Source of the DNA: Dactylorhiza incarnata | Taxonomy: Eukaryota > Streptophyta > Magnoliopsida > Asparagales > Orchidaceae | Assembly (NCBI GenBank): GCA_033032865.1 | Contig: JAWHQI010000170.1 | Location: 4,911,501 to 4,975,500 of the forward strand | Length of the DNA stretch: 64,000 nt | Reading direction: 5' to 3' | The notes under the pieces: model-generated | The model's input: only the letters and a program-made list of their open reading frames with translations | Told to the model about the DNA's origin: nothing | The model's database searches: none | Made by a program: the position numbers and the translations under genes | In this document: in pieces, positions 33,863 through 45,728 of the stretch | Numbering within the stretch: position 1 is the first letter of the stretch | How the letters are laid out: each line of letters opens with the position of its first letter

Positions 33863-34376
33863 CTTTTCTTTTAGCTAATCGGCCCAAAGATTATTATTAT
33901 TTTTCAAATAAATTTTCAGTTAAAATTAGGCGATTCTTAACCGCAATTTTTTTGGGGTGCGACAAGTAAATTTTGGGTAGCAATTAACATTATATTATTA
34001 TATTGTAGGGGGATAATTTATGTGTCGCAATAAAATACTTCATTAAATCAGCATCACGCCAGCATATTATTTATATATATGTCCTGTTAATTTGACTAAT
34101 TATAATTATTTTCAAAAGTTGCAAATACTATACATAAAACTACACAGAACATTGTGTACCCCGCAATTGGGGAAATGGATACAGCGGTCGAGATCTATTT
34201 ATGGTTGATCTGATGGGTTCACTAATCTCATCTTATTTTATTTTTCATATCATGAAATGAACCTCCATTTGAGATCATGAAATGAACCTCCATTTGAGAT
34301 CCCAGATAGAGAGGATATAGAAGTCACTAAACTATGGAGAATTTTGCTCATTATTTTGATGAATTTTCTCTCATAA
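33863..34376. other. Upstream intergenic DNA with a 25-bp tandem duplication
   Basis: AT-rich. 34249-34273 and 34274-34298 are a perfect tandem duplication (unit ATCATGAAATGAACCTCCAT plus TTGAG). No other feature seen. Confidence 0.7.
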
Positions 34377-34385
34377 TATATATAA

Positions 34386-35177
34386 GGCAAAATACTCATT
34401 TTAGTCCCTAAGCTTTGCTTGATTTAATATTTAAGTCCCTAAATTTTTTTTATAAGGATTTCGGTCCCCAAAGTTTAATAGCTTTATGATTTTGGTCCCT
34501 AAATCATTATTACTTAACACCATTAATGGAATATTCTATGTTGATGCTTAGTTGGGACTATATCATAGCAGAAATCCATCTAATCTCTTCTCAAACTAAA
34601 CTAAATATAGTATCATAACAAATTATAATATCCGGTGTTGGTCTCCCCAAACTTATTCTGTCTGCTCCATATCGTTCTCATAATAAGTTAATTGTACCAA
34701 CAAGATAAAATGAAAAAAGTTAAATAGGTTTGAACAGGAATGTTTAAATGAAATATATACAATGAGCTTAGAAATAATCGTAGACATTCCTTCATTTTAT
34801 GGAAAATAGTCTGTAATATTGAATCAGTATAATCCGAGAAAGAGGGAGGAAAAGATACAACATGAGGAAAAAAAACTTAATTTATAGAGATGGAACTAAA
34901 GTTTTATTTTATACTGAAACTTAATTTCTCTTTTCTGCAAAGAAGAGAAATTCGAGTATATATAATTTTTTATTTAAGAGAAATGACAGTGATATTGAAT
35001 GAAAAAATGTCATCTAAACATCAAAATAGAATGTTATGTTAACGGTGTTAAATAATAATGATTTAGAGACCAAAATCATAAAGGTAATAAACTTTAGAGA
35101 CTGAAATCTTAAAAAAAAACTTGGGGACTGAAATATTAAAGCAAGCAAAACTTAGGGACTGAAATGAGTATTTTGCC
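34386..35177. mobile_element. Mutator-type MITE with long TIRs
   Basis: 792 bp. Ends GGCAAAATACTCATTTTAGT and, complement, GGCAAAATACTCATTTCAGT; inverted similarity continues for about 160 bp with the recurring TTTAGTCCCTAA motif. Flanked by the 9-bp direct repeat TATATATAA (34377-34385 and 35178-35186). No ORF. Confidence 0.9.
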
Positions 35178-35186
35178 TATATATAA

Positions 35187-38100
35187 CAGATTGATGAAAA
35201 AATAGACTAAATGAAATGGTTTAAATACTATGTTATTGAATGAATGCAAAGAATATTTAGAGATATTAAAGTTTGATTTGTGATGATAAATTTTTTTGAT
35301 AAAATGAATTTGAATGAATTTTAGGTTTTCGATATCAAGTCCTTTGAAATGGCATGATATATATAGAGCAACATGATCGATCCTTCAGTTGCGAAAGCTC
35401 CAACACAACTACGTAGCATTAATTTGATATGAAATTGTGAAAATTATCGAGTCTTCGCATGCGGTAAGGTGATATAGACATTACAAAGCTATTGAATCTA
35501 CTAGAGTTTCTTCTTCTCAGAGAATATATTTTAAACTAAATTTTAAATTTGTCATTACAAAGGAAATAGTTTGCTAGCTTTTTATTTTGTAATTAACATT
35601 GCATCGTGATTATGACTTCGTTTGGCATGGCGATGACGGTCGTGAATGCGGTGATTATGAATCATCGTTTGTGAACATCCGACCTCACCTAAGGAACTTC
35701 AAGCACTTTTATGTTCAAAATTAATCTAGTATAATAATCTAGTTTTCTTTTCTTGGTAGTGTACAATAAAATCTCAAAGAGAGGGAAGGCCAACGAAGCA
35801 AGTATATATGATATAACCACGCCATAACTGAAGCAAGGCAAGCCCAAATCTCAAGCCTTACAAATATTAATTGTATACGATGAAACTCTACTTGGAACGA
35901 CCAACCAAGACACCATCTAGAGAAGAACTCTAGAAAAATCAAAGAGCAAAGGCGATAATCAACAACTATCAGAGAGCAACTACAATAAAAAAAGCTGATA
36001 ACACTTATCATGAAAAGCTTTCATCACATTGTCGTGCATCAAACGGTAAATCCTAACACAACGCTCGTCTTATGGGTTAGTTTCAACAGAGACTTGGTAC
36101 CAAACATTTGCCGCATTACAAGTAGATAAGAACACCTCTACCATGTAAACGGTTTAGTATTGAGGGATACTCACCAAGCCTAGCTCACAAGAAAGAATAA
36201 ATCTTCAACCTAATACCATTTTTCACTAGGGATAGCTTGCACCACAACCAAAACCCGTCAACCAGTGCATTGACGTTTTAGGGTGTAAGTATCGCCACAA
36301 CTTAAATATTGTAATCAGCCGAGAAAATTCCAACCATAACCAACATTCGTACGTAGTACACCAAAGACTGCAAACTGTAAAACGTTTTTCCGACATTTCA
36401 ATTAGTGATCAAATCATCCAAAATACACCCTTAATCTCATCGAAAATTAAACATTTCAGGTTGACATGACCCAATTTCCAGTACTTTAATTTAGTTGGAT
36501 CAATAGAGCTTGGACTTTAGTCAACTCTAGCTAAATTAAGCTATTGGGGGGGGGGGGGGGGGGGGGGGGGGGTGGAGGGGGTCTCAATTCCGTTCTAGTT
36601 TGATTTTTATGGTCTGTAAGCCGCAAAAAATGAACTGAATCACCATTCATTATATGTTATATCCCATACAGTTAGGCAACTCTACTAGGTTACCCCAAGC
36701 CGGGCCGCGTATATCTACACCTTCCTATGAGTGACAACAACTTACATCTGGTCCCTCCTGGCTTTCTTGTTGCTTTTTTGCTTCTTCTAAATCGTAGCCC
36801 GACGTGTACGGTTCCTTCATGTGAGTATTCGGTTTCGATTTACCCAAATTCGAACCGTACCAAGGCGCTTATTAGAGGCCGACAACAAGGTCCAAATGTC
36901 CTTCAAACCCTATCTAGTTCATTCACATAAAATGCTGAGGTGGCACTATAGCACCATTTAATCTATCACATATTTAATTATATGGTTTTAAAATATATAG
37001 CAAAATATAATAATCCAAATAAAAATCACAAAATTCAATTTCAAAACTGAGGGCAAGATACTGAGACATAAAATAATACCACGATTTAAAAAATGACTGT
37101 TAATGGCAAAATTGATAAATTAGGACCATCTTATCTAGTTACTTAAAAAACGAAGGCGGTAAATATTTTTAACTATTTAATGAAATTTTATTTTCCTTTA
37201 ACTGGGCCTGTAAATAAAGATTTTACACCGATGCATATTTGGAAATGCTGAAAAATAAGGAAACTTACCGTCAAGGTGGTTGAAATGGAAATGTTTTTAC
37301 TTTTTTACTCAAGCCACGTGGCACCCCACTTCTTCCTATCATATCATGGGCAGGTGTTCGCATTAGACTCTACACTTGTATTTATTTACCAAAAACTACT
37401 GACCTTATGTAGATGAGGGTATTAAAGTAATTTGTTCGACCGATCGAGGGCGACCAGCTGCGGGAAACCCGGTTCGGTCAATGCCCGGTTCATTGCTTAA
37501 AGATTCAACGGCTCGGTTCATTTGAATTTTCCCGCTGAGATGGTGAGCATATTCAAACTTTTTGAATGACATCCACTCCACGGTAACGGAAGATTCCAAG
37601 ATGCTTTTGGTCTGCGATTGACGAAATTGCCCTCATGTTAAACTGCCACCTGATTTAGATTCAAATACTAGTAGGGGCATACATGTCATTTCAACAGAGA
37701 GAGATAAGCCCCCCTATAAATCTGCATGTGAGTTGTCCATATAATTATTAGGAGGAAGAAAGCTTCTATGTGTATTGTGGCATTTCTCATGTTGCTATAT
37801 AAATTTGGAGGTATATGTTTTCATGTTATTATTATTTTATTATTATTATTATTATTATTTTGGGCTTATTCTTGATGATGATGTTTGTCTTTGAGTAGTT
37901 TTGAGTTTTTATAATTATTATATTTAAAAATAATTTTGTTATATTTTAAAAAATGTTAAAATAAAGGGTGAAGTTCTAAGTCCATGACTCAAATATTTAA
38001 GTTTTGATTAGAAGGGAATTCGAGCAAAGACTAATCAAAATTGAAAACAAAGTTTAATGAAGTCAATCAAATATAGAACCAAATGAAAAATAAGGGATGT

Positions 38101-38365
38101 TCAAGACTTTAATTGGTGTATAAATGTTGATGGGGTTCTCTAAAATGGGTTCGTTTGGATCGAAATATTTTTGCCGCAACCTAGACAATTGTCATAACAC
38201 CAAATCCCGAGGGTTGACGGTTTTGTCATTCTCATCACGGCTCTATCATTTATCATAAAAGCCTCATTTATTGAGAATAAAAGGGGCAAGGGTGGGGAAT
38301 AAGCTTAAGTCTTAACATATATTGTTTCATAGCAAAATGTCTGGGCCGCAATAAAACTCTAAGGC
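35187..38365. other. Intergenic; 110-bp repeat copy 2, poly-G run, possible promoter
   Basis: No gene recognised. 35618-35727 is the inverted partner of 5142-5251. 36546-36572 is a run of 27 G. A CACGTG G-box (in GCCACGTGGCA, about 37314-37324) lies about 390 bp upstream of a TATA-like CCCCTATAAATC (about 37712-37722), followed by a short frame starting MCIVAFLMLLY near 37768; this could be a promoter of a short or non-coding transcript. An ATT/TTA microsatellite is at 37828-37860. The 90-codon frame at 35739-36011 (minus) is hydrophobic but shows no signal of being a gene. Confidence 0.5.
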
Positions 38366-38904
38366 TCTGTTTGACACAGTTGCTGCAACTAGAGAAGCAG
38401 TTGTGGGAAGTATGTTAATTTTATTTTAGATTTTATATTAAAACCTGCTGCTTCACTACTATAAATAGGGAATATCCCGGTGAGAGAGCAGCCGCCCCTC
38501 TCATTCGTGAAAGAGCAGCCGCCCAAAGGAGGAGCCGCCTGTATTGTGAGTTTCAACAGATATTAAAGCTGAGGAGAAGAAGTGAGCTCAAACATAATTC
38601 ATTTTAATGGTCCAGATTTATAAACTTTTTACTTGTGTCTTAAACGTTTTACACCGGGCTTATTTATAGGCCCATACAACTTGTCCAAGTGGACTTTATA
38701 AATATTACAGGATAACATTTGATTTCAGGAAGTAGTGGAAGACTTTGCTTTCTCCATCGAGGCTGCTGCCGGAGACCCTTAATTATCTGCAGCTGTCTTC
38801 AACATCTTTGGTTTTCTTCATTAACTGCAGCTGACTTCTTTGTGAAGGTGACGCTGCCCTACATCTCCGGAAGCTGCTTCCTTCAGCTTATGCCAACATA
38901 TATA

Positions 38905-38945
<41 letters not shown>

Positions 38946-39266
38946 AGCTCGTTGCTCTTTGCTCCTGCGATACCGCCGGCCTCAAGGAGATTCGCCGACC
39001 TTAGAGGGGTTGTCGCCGGTCTTGGAGGATAGCCGACGGCGTTGGTGGAGAGTGTTGCCGCCGGTCTTGGAGGAGATAGCCGTCGGCGTTGGGAGAGGTG
39101 TAGTGAAGGAGGAGGTGATGTCGTAGAGAGGGTCCAGAAGCGTGGTTAGATCCTGCTTGGATTTTTTCTCCGGTGGTGACGTTTGTCTCCGGTGGTGGTG
39201 CAGTTGGACGTCGGACTTCGGCGTCGAATGGTTCTGGTGAACCTTGTGCGTCTACTTGGTGGATTT
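38366..39266 (+). other. Promoter/leader-like unit, copy 1 (related copy at 62735-63230)
   Basis: A TATA box (CTATAAATAGG, about 38460) is followed by GAGAGAGCAGCCGCCC, a (CT)n run at 38911-38942, and GCCGGTCTTGGAGGA and TCCGGTGGTGGTG blocks that recur at 62735-63130. The copia composite element inserted at its 3' part (39267), so its continuation is at 62568-62690. It may be LTR-derived U3-R-U5 sequence. A 38550-38900 segment is absent from copy 2. Confidence 0.5.
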
Positions 39267-39343
39267 TGTTAGATTTAATGCTATCACCATGCAAGGGAAC
39301 CAACGATTAACAAAGACGAAGTAATCTTTATAACTAGGCAAAC

Positions 39344-39683
39344 TGTTGGGGTGCCAGAATTGCCCCCGGCGCTGCGGCGCTATTCGAAGCGGAAGGGTGT
39401 GTCCCCCATGGGTCTAACTGACTGCCCCGTGGATCCGCCCGAGGATAGCCGACTCTATAAAAGGAGCGGTAGGCGCCTTGACCAACAGGCCGGTCTCTTG
39501 TAGGGATACGACGCAACCAACTGCACCAAAAGACAGACCTGTTGGTCAAGGCACCTACCGCTCCTTTTATAGAGTCGGCTATCCTCGGGCGGATCCACGG
39601 GGCAGTCAGTTAGACCCACGGGGGACACACCCTTCCGCTTTGAATAGCACCACAGCGCCGGGGGCAATTCTGGCACCCCAACA
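39344..39683. repeat. Near-perfect 340-bp inverted repeat
   Basis: Arms of about 148 bp (TGTTGGGGTGCCAGAATTGC at both outer ends) with roughly five differences, all C/T-type, around a loop of about 45 bp. Each arm holds a TATA box (CTATAAAAGGAGCGG), facing inward toward the loop. A transcript through it would form a long hairpin. Confidence 0.92.
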
Positions 39684-39744
39684 ATCCCCCCCCCCCCAGA
39701 AACGACCCCGGGGTTTCGAACCCACGACCCTCTCTGATACCAAT

Positions 39745-41248
39745 TGAAAGTAAGGTTAGATATTAGATTTACTCTAGACGTTGGAGGGGGGGGGGGGGGG
39801 GGGGGGTGAATAGAGTACTAAAAAGTTTTTCACTTAATTTTATAGCGGAATTAAAATAGTGATACTTATATGTGTATTGCAGAGTGAGTTATAAAACAAA
39901 ATAAAAAAAGCACACAACACAATACAGAGAAATAAACACAACACAGAGGACACAAGGATTTTATAGTAGTTCCCCAATAAACCTGGGTACGTCTACTCTT
40001 CTACCACACTTGGTAGGATTCCACTAGGTTTTTGTTCAGGTGCCCTATCACCAATGGGGTTCAGGTGCCCAAAACACCAAGGAGCTTTTGATCAGGTGCT
40101 CTAACCAAACCACATGTTTTTGTTCAGGTGCCCTGCCACCAAGGGGTTAACTTTTGAAGAGAATTAGAACCCTGTACAAGAGGGGATAAAGAGGGTTTAG
40201 ATGTTCTTCTCTGTCAATAATCTGAGAGAAGACTCTAGTGGAATGATGTTGTAAAGCTCCCCCTGTCTGATTGAAATTGTTGACAGCTTGAGGATGGAGC
40301 TTTCTCTTGAAACAGATATCTTCCTTGATAGTTGATGAATCTGAGAGACAGAAGTTTCTCAGATTATTTGTTGCTATTTGAAGATTTGAAATTTAGTAGC
40401 AGAGATCTGAGAGATTGATCTTGATGATGTTGTTCTCAGAGAATGAGATGTGCTGCTTGAGGAAGATGATCTTTCTTTTTGACTTTCTCTATGTTTCTCT
40501 CGACTGATGCTCTGATATTGTTTCTGATCTCTTTCTTCTGGTATCCTATCTCCTTAGAGAGATTGATAACTAATTTGAAATTCAAATCTCTGAATAGAAA
40601 TAGAATAATCATCATTAATTATTTCCTTGGAACTGCAACTGATACAGCAAATCTGATATGCTTTATATCTTTTTCCTTTTCCATGAAATTGTCCTTTTCC
40701 AAAATATGTCAATGGCCTCTTTTCGAAATAAGAGAATAAATAAAAGGAAATATAATATCCTTGACTTATCTGGCAGAATAGAGTCGTTGCTGATAATTCT
40801 GAGTTCAGAGAATAATATAACTGATCTGAATAAATCTGCTGAAGAGAATTTTCGTCGATCTGAACAAACAAGTTCGTCGAACATAATTGGATTCGTCGAT
40901 CTCAGAGATGAGTTCGTCGACCTGAAGATATTCGTCGAATGCAGACTGAGTTCATCGAACGGACGCTGGAGTTCGTCGAACTGAGAAAACTTATCCGTTG
41001 GCCTGGCTGGAGAACTAAGTTCGTCGAGCTGAGAAAATACTTTCGTCGAACTGAATAATTCGTCGACCGCTGAGAAGCCGTTCGTCGAACGCAGAATGCA
41101 AGACGTTCATCGAACGCAGAAAACTTATCTTTTCCTTAGTTCTAATCAGCCTAAAACCTTTGACCCATAGATTATACATTGGGGTCAACTTAGTCCTAAT
41201 AAACAGATAGTGATCCTAGCCCAAATCAGTAATAGGGTTGTTCCAACA
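39745..41248 (-). repeat. LTR D with a TTCGTCGA array
   Basis: Minus strand TGTTGGAACAACC...TTACTTTCA. An R-region-like ACTATAAAATCCTTGTGTC block lies near 39945-39975, as in copia LTRs. The array TTCGTCGA begins at 40851, 40873, 40892, 40913, 40931, 40972, 41020, 41042, 41059 and 41081, with TTCATCGA at 40951 and 41106; steps are mostly 17-22 bp with one 48-bp gap. A G-run of 21 lies at 39786-39806. Confidence 0.75.
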
Positions 41249-41322
41249 CAAACAATTACAAAGATTACTTCGTCTTTGTTCATCGTTGGTTCCCTTGCAT
41301 GGTGGTAACATTAAATCTAATA

Positions 41323-41735
41323 TGGTATCAAAGGCAGGTTGGTGAAGCGGAGTGTGCTATCAAGGTTGGAGTGTGCCTACACCCCAGGAGACCCCAACCC
41401 ATACCTCAGCGAGAGGTGGAGAGTGAAGAGTGCACTGTGAGGTGGAGAGTGTAGAGTGCACGGTGAAGTGGAGAGTGCGTTGCAAGGTCAACTGCACTGA
41501 GTGGAGAAGCGGACCTTGTCCGTGATAAGTTTTTATATATCTCAGCTGACGTGATTCAAGGTGTATGCACCTTGTAGTTTTAGCTTGCCTTGTTGTATTG
41601 TTTGCAAGGTAATATAAGCATTCATCTTTGTCCATCGTTGGTGTCCTTGTATTAAGGGTAGCATAAAATCTAACATGGTATCAGAGGCAGGTTGGTGAAG
41701 CGGAGTGTGCTATCAAGGTTCAAGGTTGACAACCA
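41323..41735 (+). repeat. Copia 5' region: duplicated PBS/leader and partial 5' LTR
   Basis: A 45-bp block starting TGGTATCA(A/G)AGGCAGG (tRNA-Met-type primer binding site and leader) occurs at 41323-41367 and 41676-41720. Between them is 41368-41675, which matches only the last 300 or so bases of the 3' LTR. The block before the first PBS (41254-41322) is a related LTR end, and its inverted copy is at 39267-39338. Confidence 0.8.
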
Positions 41736-41830
41736 AGATGGACGGCGGAGGAGGTTATGCGTGAGGACTAGGCATTGAGCTGCTCACCCAGACCAACTAC
41801 AAGAAGTGGAAGTCATGCATGGAGAGCTAC

Positions 41831-44595
41831 TGTGAGGCCCCCATTTAGACTTCAAATACATCTGTATCTAAGCTATGTTCATAAAATGTGTCCCAGGTTG
41901 AAGTACGGCTAGTGAATACAAAATAAAAATACATAATAATAATTTTACTCTCATACCTTGCATTATTCGTTGAATCTTTTCTGTCCAACCATAATCAGTT
42001 CTTTTGGTTTTGCGTATCCAAAGTCACGTCTGTTACCTACAAAATTTGACGACGGGCTTAGTCATAAAAATATGACTAAGTGAGGATATACCTCTTTCAT
42101 TGTTGTATACAATTAGAAAAACTTACGCATTGCAAAACATATTTACCATACTAACCGTTTTTCAGTCTCAGTGAACTTATGAAGCATATAACTATATGAT
42201 CATGTTAGTAAACATAGAACAATAAGCAGCTATCAAACAATAGCATTCATATAAGTTATAGAACATGTAAGCAATGCAAGTATCATGACTGTATCTATAT
42301 CATGGAAGCAGTATAAGTAAGCATCACAATTGTTTCTATATCATGGAAGCAGTGCAAATACATAACATCATGTCAGTTTTCATGTTCATAAGCAAGCATT
42401 TATCAATTTACCCGTGTAACCCTTTAAATCAGTATTTCCATAACTATTTCATTTCTTAGGATATATTATGGGCGATTTGAATCTTTTTTCCTTTTTCCTT
42501 TACCCCGAAGGGTCCTTTTGTACCAAAACCAGTACGGTCAACCCGCGTTTATGCCTTTCGGTTCGACTGGTTTGGCAATTCATCAGTCATCATGTACCAA
42601 AACCAGTACGGTCAACCCGCGTTTATGCCTTTCGGCTTGACTGGTTTGGCAATTCATCATATCCATATCATTCATGTGCATGCAATTCAAGTCGCCCGTA
42701 ATATAACCTCGTGTCGACACGTTTTCATAATAGTGAATTCTTCATTTTATTATTCAGTTTATAATCCCCTCAGAAGTGATTTGCCTGTTTGCCTTTATCA
42801 AAGCCATACAATATAGCGACAATAAGTATCGGTGATAGCAACTATGCATTTAACATTCAGTATAATAAGTGTGCATATGTAAAAAGAACATAAAGCAATA
42901 AAGCTTAAATGAAACAGGTAGCTCTCACCATCAGTAGTTTATATCATTGTCACGTCTATTTTGAGGTGCCATCCTCCGTGGTATCTGTATAGCATCATAT
43001 CATTCAGTGTCATTATAGCGGGGTTGCACCTCGCTATAGCTACAATTTAGACTATTAGGATTACATCATTTGGAAGCTACATATTTACACTCACTGTTTT
43101 TCACCAAGTAACACTCAATGAAATATCAGTAACCGGTTATTACGTAAAGTAAAGCCCAAATCCCTTCACAGGACTGCCATTTCAATTCCCTCATGTATAT
43201 AATAGTTCAATAGCCGGCCAAACTTAGTAAGAACAAAAACCCCTCAAAGCTCTAAAATAATTTGGCCCCATCTCTCCTATCAGCACTTTACTATAATTTG
43301 TAAAATAGAAGCAACAATATAACTAGTACAACTTAGGCAAATCAAATCTATATGCCAGATAGAGTTCACAAACCCTTTGTTCCACCAAAGTAAAGCCTGT
43401 ACATGAAAGTCCCCCATTGTTCGAAAACCATATAAAATTTGAACAAGAGTAGCAGCTAGCCTTAACTTAACAGTAATTATTTATAAAGAAGAGTCAAAGC
43501 CCAAACCTCCTAATCCTAGCTTGAACTGGAAATAGGAGAAGCTACAGCCGACTATTAACCAAACAAAATCAATTAAAATTTGAGCTTGAGATGATGTAAA
43601 GAAACGAAAATCATAGTTGCCATAATTAATTCCCCCAGCCCCCCAATTAAACGTCTTCATATTGATGGCAGGAACCGGCCAATAAAAACAATCGGCTCCC
43701 AAACTCGATCACACCAATATTAATGCATGCTCATCTTCATCCATCACTTAAACTCCTTAAAGCAAATCACATAGAAATTCAAACGAGAAAACAAAACCAG
43801 GAAGGCTTACAGTAAACTAGCAGGAAAGGTGAGCACTGCCGCAGAAAAACACAACTCGACTAAGCCTCAAGTCAAACAAACGAAGCCGTGAAATCTCCGA
43901 TTCCAGCAATACCCACTGATTCCAGCAAAACTTTTATGAGATTAAGAGAGGAAGAGGAGAAAATTTGAGCAGGAGATCGACGTCGTGCCCTAAACCGCGG
44001 AATCGTCGAGAAAAAGAGAAGAAGAATCAGTAGTGGGGATAGATATGAATAGGGATATTACGCCACATGTAAATACCCAAGCTTTTCCACCGCCCTCCAT
44101 AAGAATAATATTTAACGCCATTATAAACAGCCATCAGGAACAAGCTGCCATCATACTCTTTGCCAAACATTTTGCTATCAGAACTCCATAGCATTTGCTA
44201 TCAGCACACCCAAATAAAAATAGCTATCAACACACCCTGCCCACATTTTAGGCCACAAGACAGCCCACACAAATCCCCCAATAATTCCCCATTTTAGCTC
44301 TAACACTCAGAAATTGCTATCAGCACATCTGTATAGTAGCAGCTCACATATTAACTTTATCAATCAGTGAACATAGCCTTGGTGTAACATATGCTGCCGC
44401 CGGCGAACAATTTTGACGTCGCACTTTATCATAATACATATCTTATTGCAAATAAAAATATAGATACTGGTTTTTATTTTCTTCATAGGGGATAATTAAA
44501 TAAAGTTGTTATTTGTTAAGTATCATCATAGGGGATATAAACTTTTATTTCATTTTATTATCGATTTGTGTCAATTCACAATTTGAGCCGTTACA
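41831..44595 (-). repeat. 3' LTR of the LARD-like element
   Basis: 2765 bp, TGTGAGGCCC...GCCGTTACA. Contains a tandem duplication of about 80 bp at 42520-42670 (ACCAAAACCAGTACGGTCAA). No long ORF of significance. Confidence 0.9.
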
Positions 44596-45682
44596 AATTC
44601 CTCCCCTCTTATAAAATTTTCGGCCTCGAAAATAGGATATTATTTCCTTTCCCATGCATTCAAACTTTCACTCGCTTTCCCGTGTCCCGAACTTTTAGAA
44701 GTAAAATGATTTACAAACTGCCACATTAAACAAGAAAAGAAACTTAGTAGTTCATGAAACATATTCTTTATCCTCATATTTCTTTCTTCGTTCACTGTTT
44801 GGACATTTAGTTCTTAGCCATATATCAATTGATGTCTTACTTTTCTTTTCACAGTAACGGAATATTGACGGTTCACTTTAGCATTTGCAACTACTCGTAA
44901 TTCATAATATTATTTGTACGTTGTGATCTTTCACTTTACCATTTTACCTACGCACAAGTCATCACTCATCCTTATTTTCATTCGTAATTCATTTATTTGC
45001 CATTTCAATTCCTTCCTATGTACTATGAAGACATTCATTATTTATAGTCGTATCCCGCGGTCAAATTTCTCAATTGTTGATTTATTTTCGTATCTTTTGA
45101 TCATATCATTCTCTTTTTATAACACTTCTTGGTTCTTGCAGAACGACCAACATCTTATAGAGTATCAGTGGACTTTCATTTTTCTTAGCTTAGTAATTTC
45201 TTAACCACGTTGTTCCTCAACCACGATTTCAGTTATAGTTTATAATGTATTACTTACTTTCTCATTCCTCGAATCGAAGTCAGTACATAATAGTGAAACG
45301 ACATACTTGGTGGCTTATTTCATTTATATATCATACGAGTGACAGTGCACGGGGGGCCCCCCGTGCCCCGCGCGACAGTACCCGGCCAGCAGCGGCGGGC
45401 TTCGCCCGCCCCCACGGCGGGCTTCGCCCGCACCGGCGGGCATCGGGGCGCCCGACTCATAATTAATAATGATTAATTTAATTAATAAATTTAAATTCAT
45501 TTTAAAGAGAATGAATTCACGGATGATGTGATTTCTAAATGTGTTTTTAAGAAAAAACAAGTTTTTTTAAATGTTTTAAAAAAAAATAATATCAAGGTTT
45601 TGAAAATCGGACCGGGCATCGAACCGGCAGAGGGAGAGGTTCAAGGTCGAATTGGTCCAACCGGTTTAACTGGGGTTGAACC

Positions 45683-45728
<46 letters not shown>

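Larger units (their letters stand above)
39344..41248 (-). mobile_element. Chimeric LTR element (family D LTR plus palindrome)
   Basis: 1905 bp flanked by CAAAC (39339-39343 and 41249-41253). Minus-strand order: LTR D (41248-39745, TGTTGGAACAACC...CTTTCA), a primer binding site TGGTATCAGAG (39742-39732), about 50 bp including a run of 12 G, then a 340-bp palindrome ending CCCCAACA. No coding region. The shape (LTR, PBS, purine run, second TG...CA end) is TRIM-like, but the two ends are not the same LTR. Confidence 0.7.

Noticed and set aside
35739..36011. Hydrophobic 90-codon frame on the minus strand
   Set aside because: AT-rich intergenic DNA with T-rich complement gives hydrophobic codons by chance; no start context or domain.
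39705..39745. Possible tRNA fragment (GTTTCGAACCC and TGATACCA)
   Set aside because: The TGATACCA part is a retrotransposon primer binding site complement; no cloverleaf could be built.
39334..39747. Two similar frames on opposite strands (DRPVGQG... in both)
   Set aside because: The similarity is the two arms of a palindrome read in both directions; no evidence of a protein.
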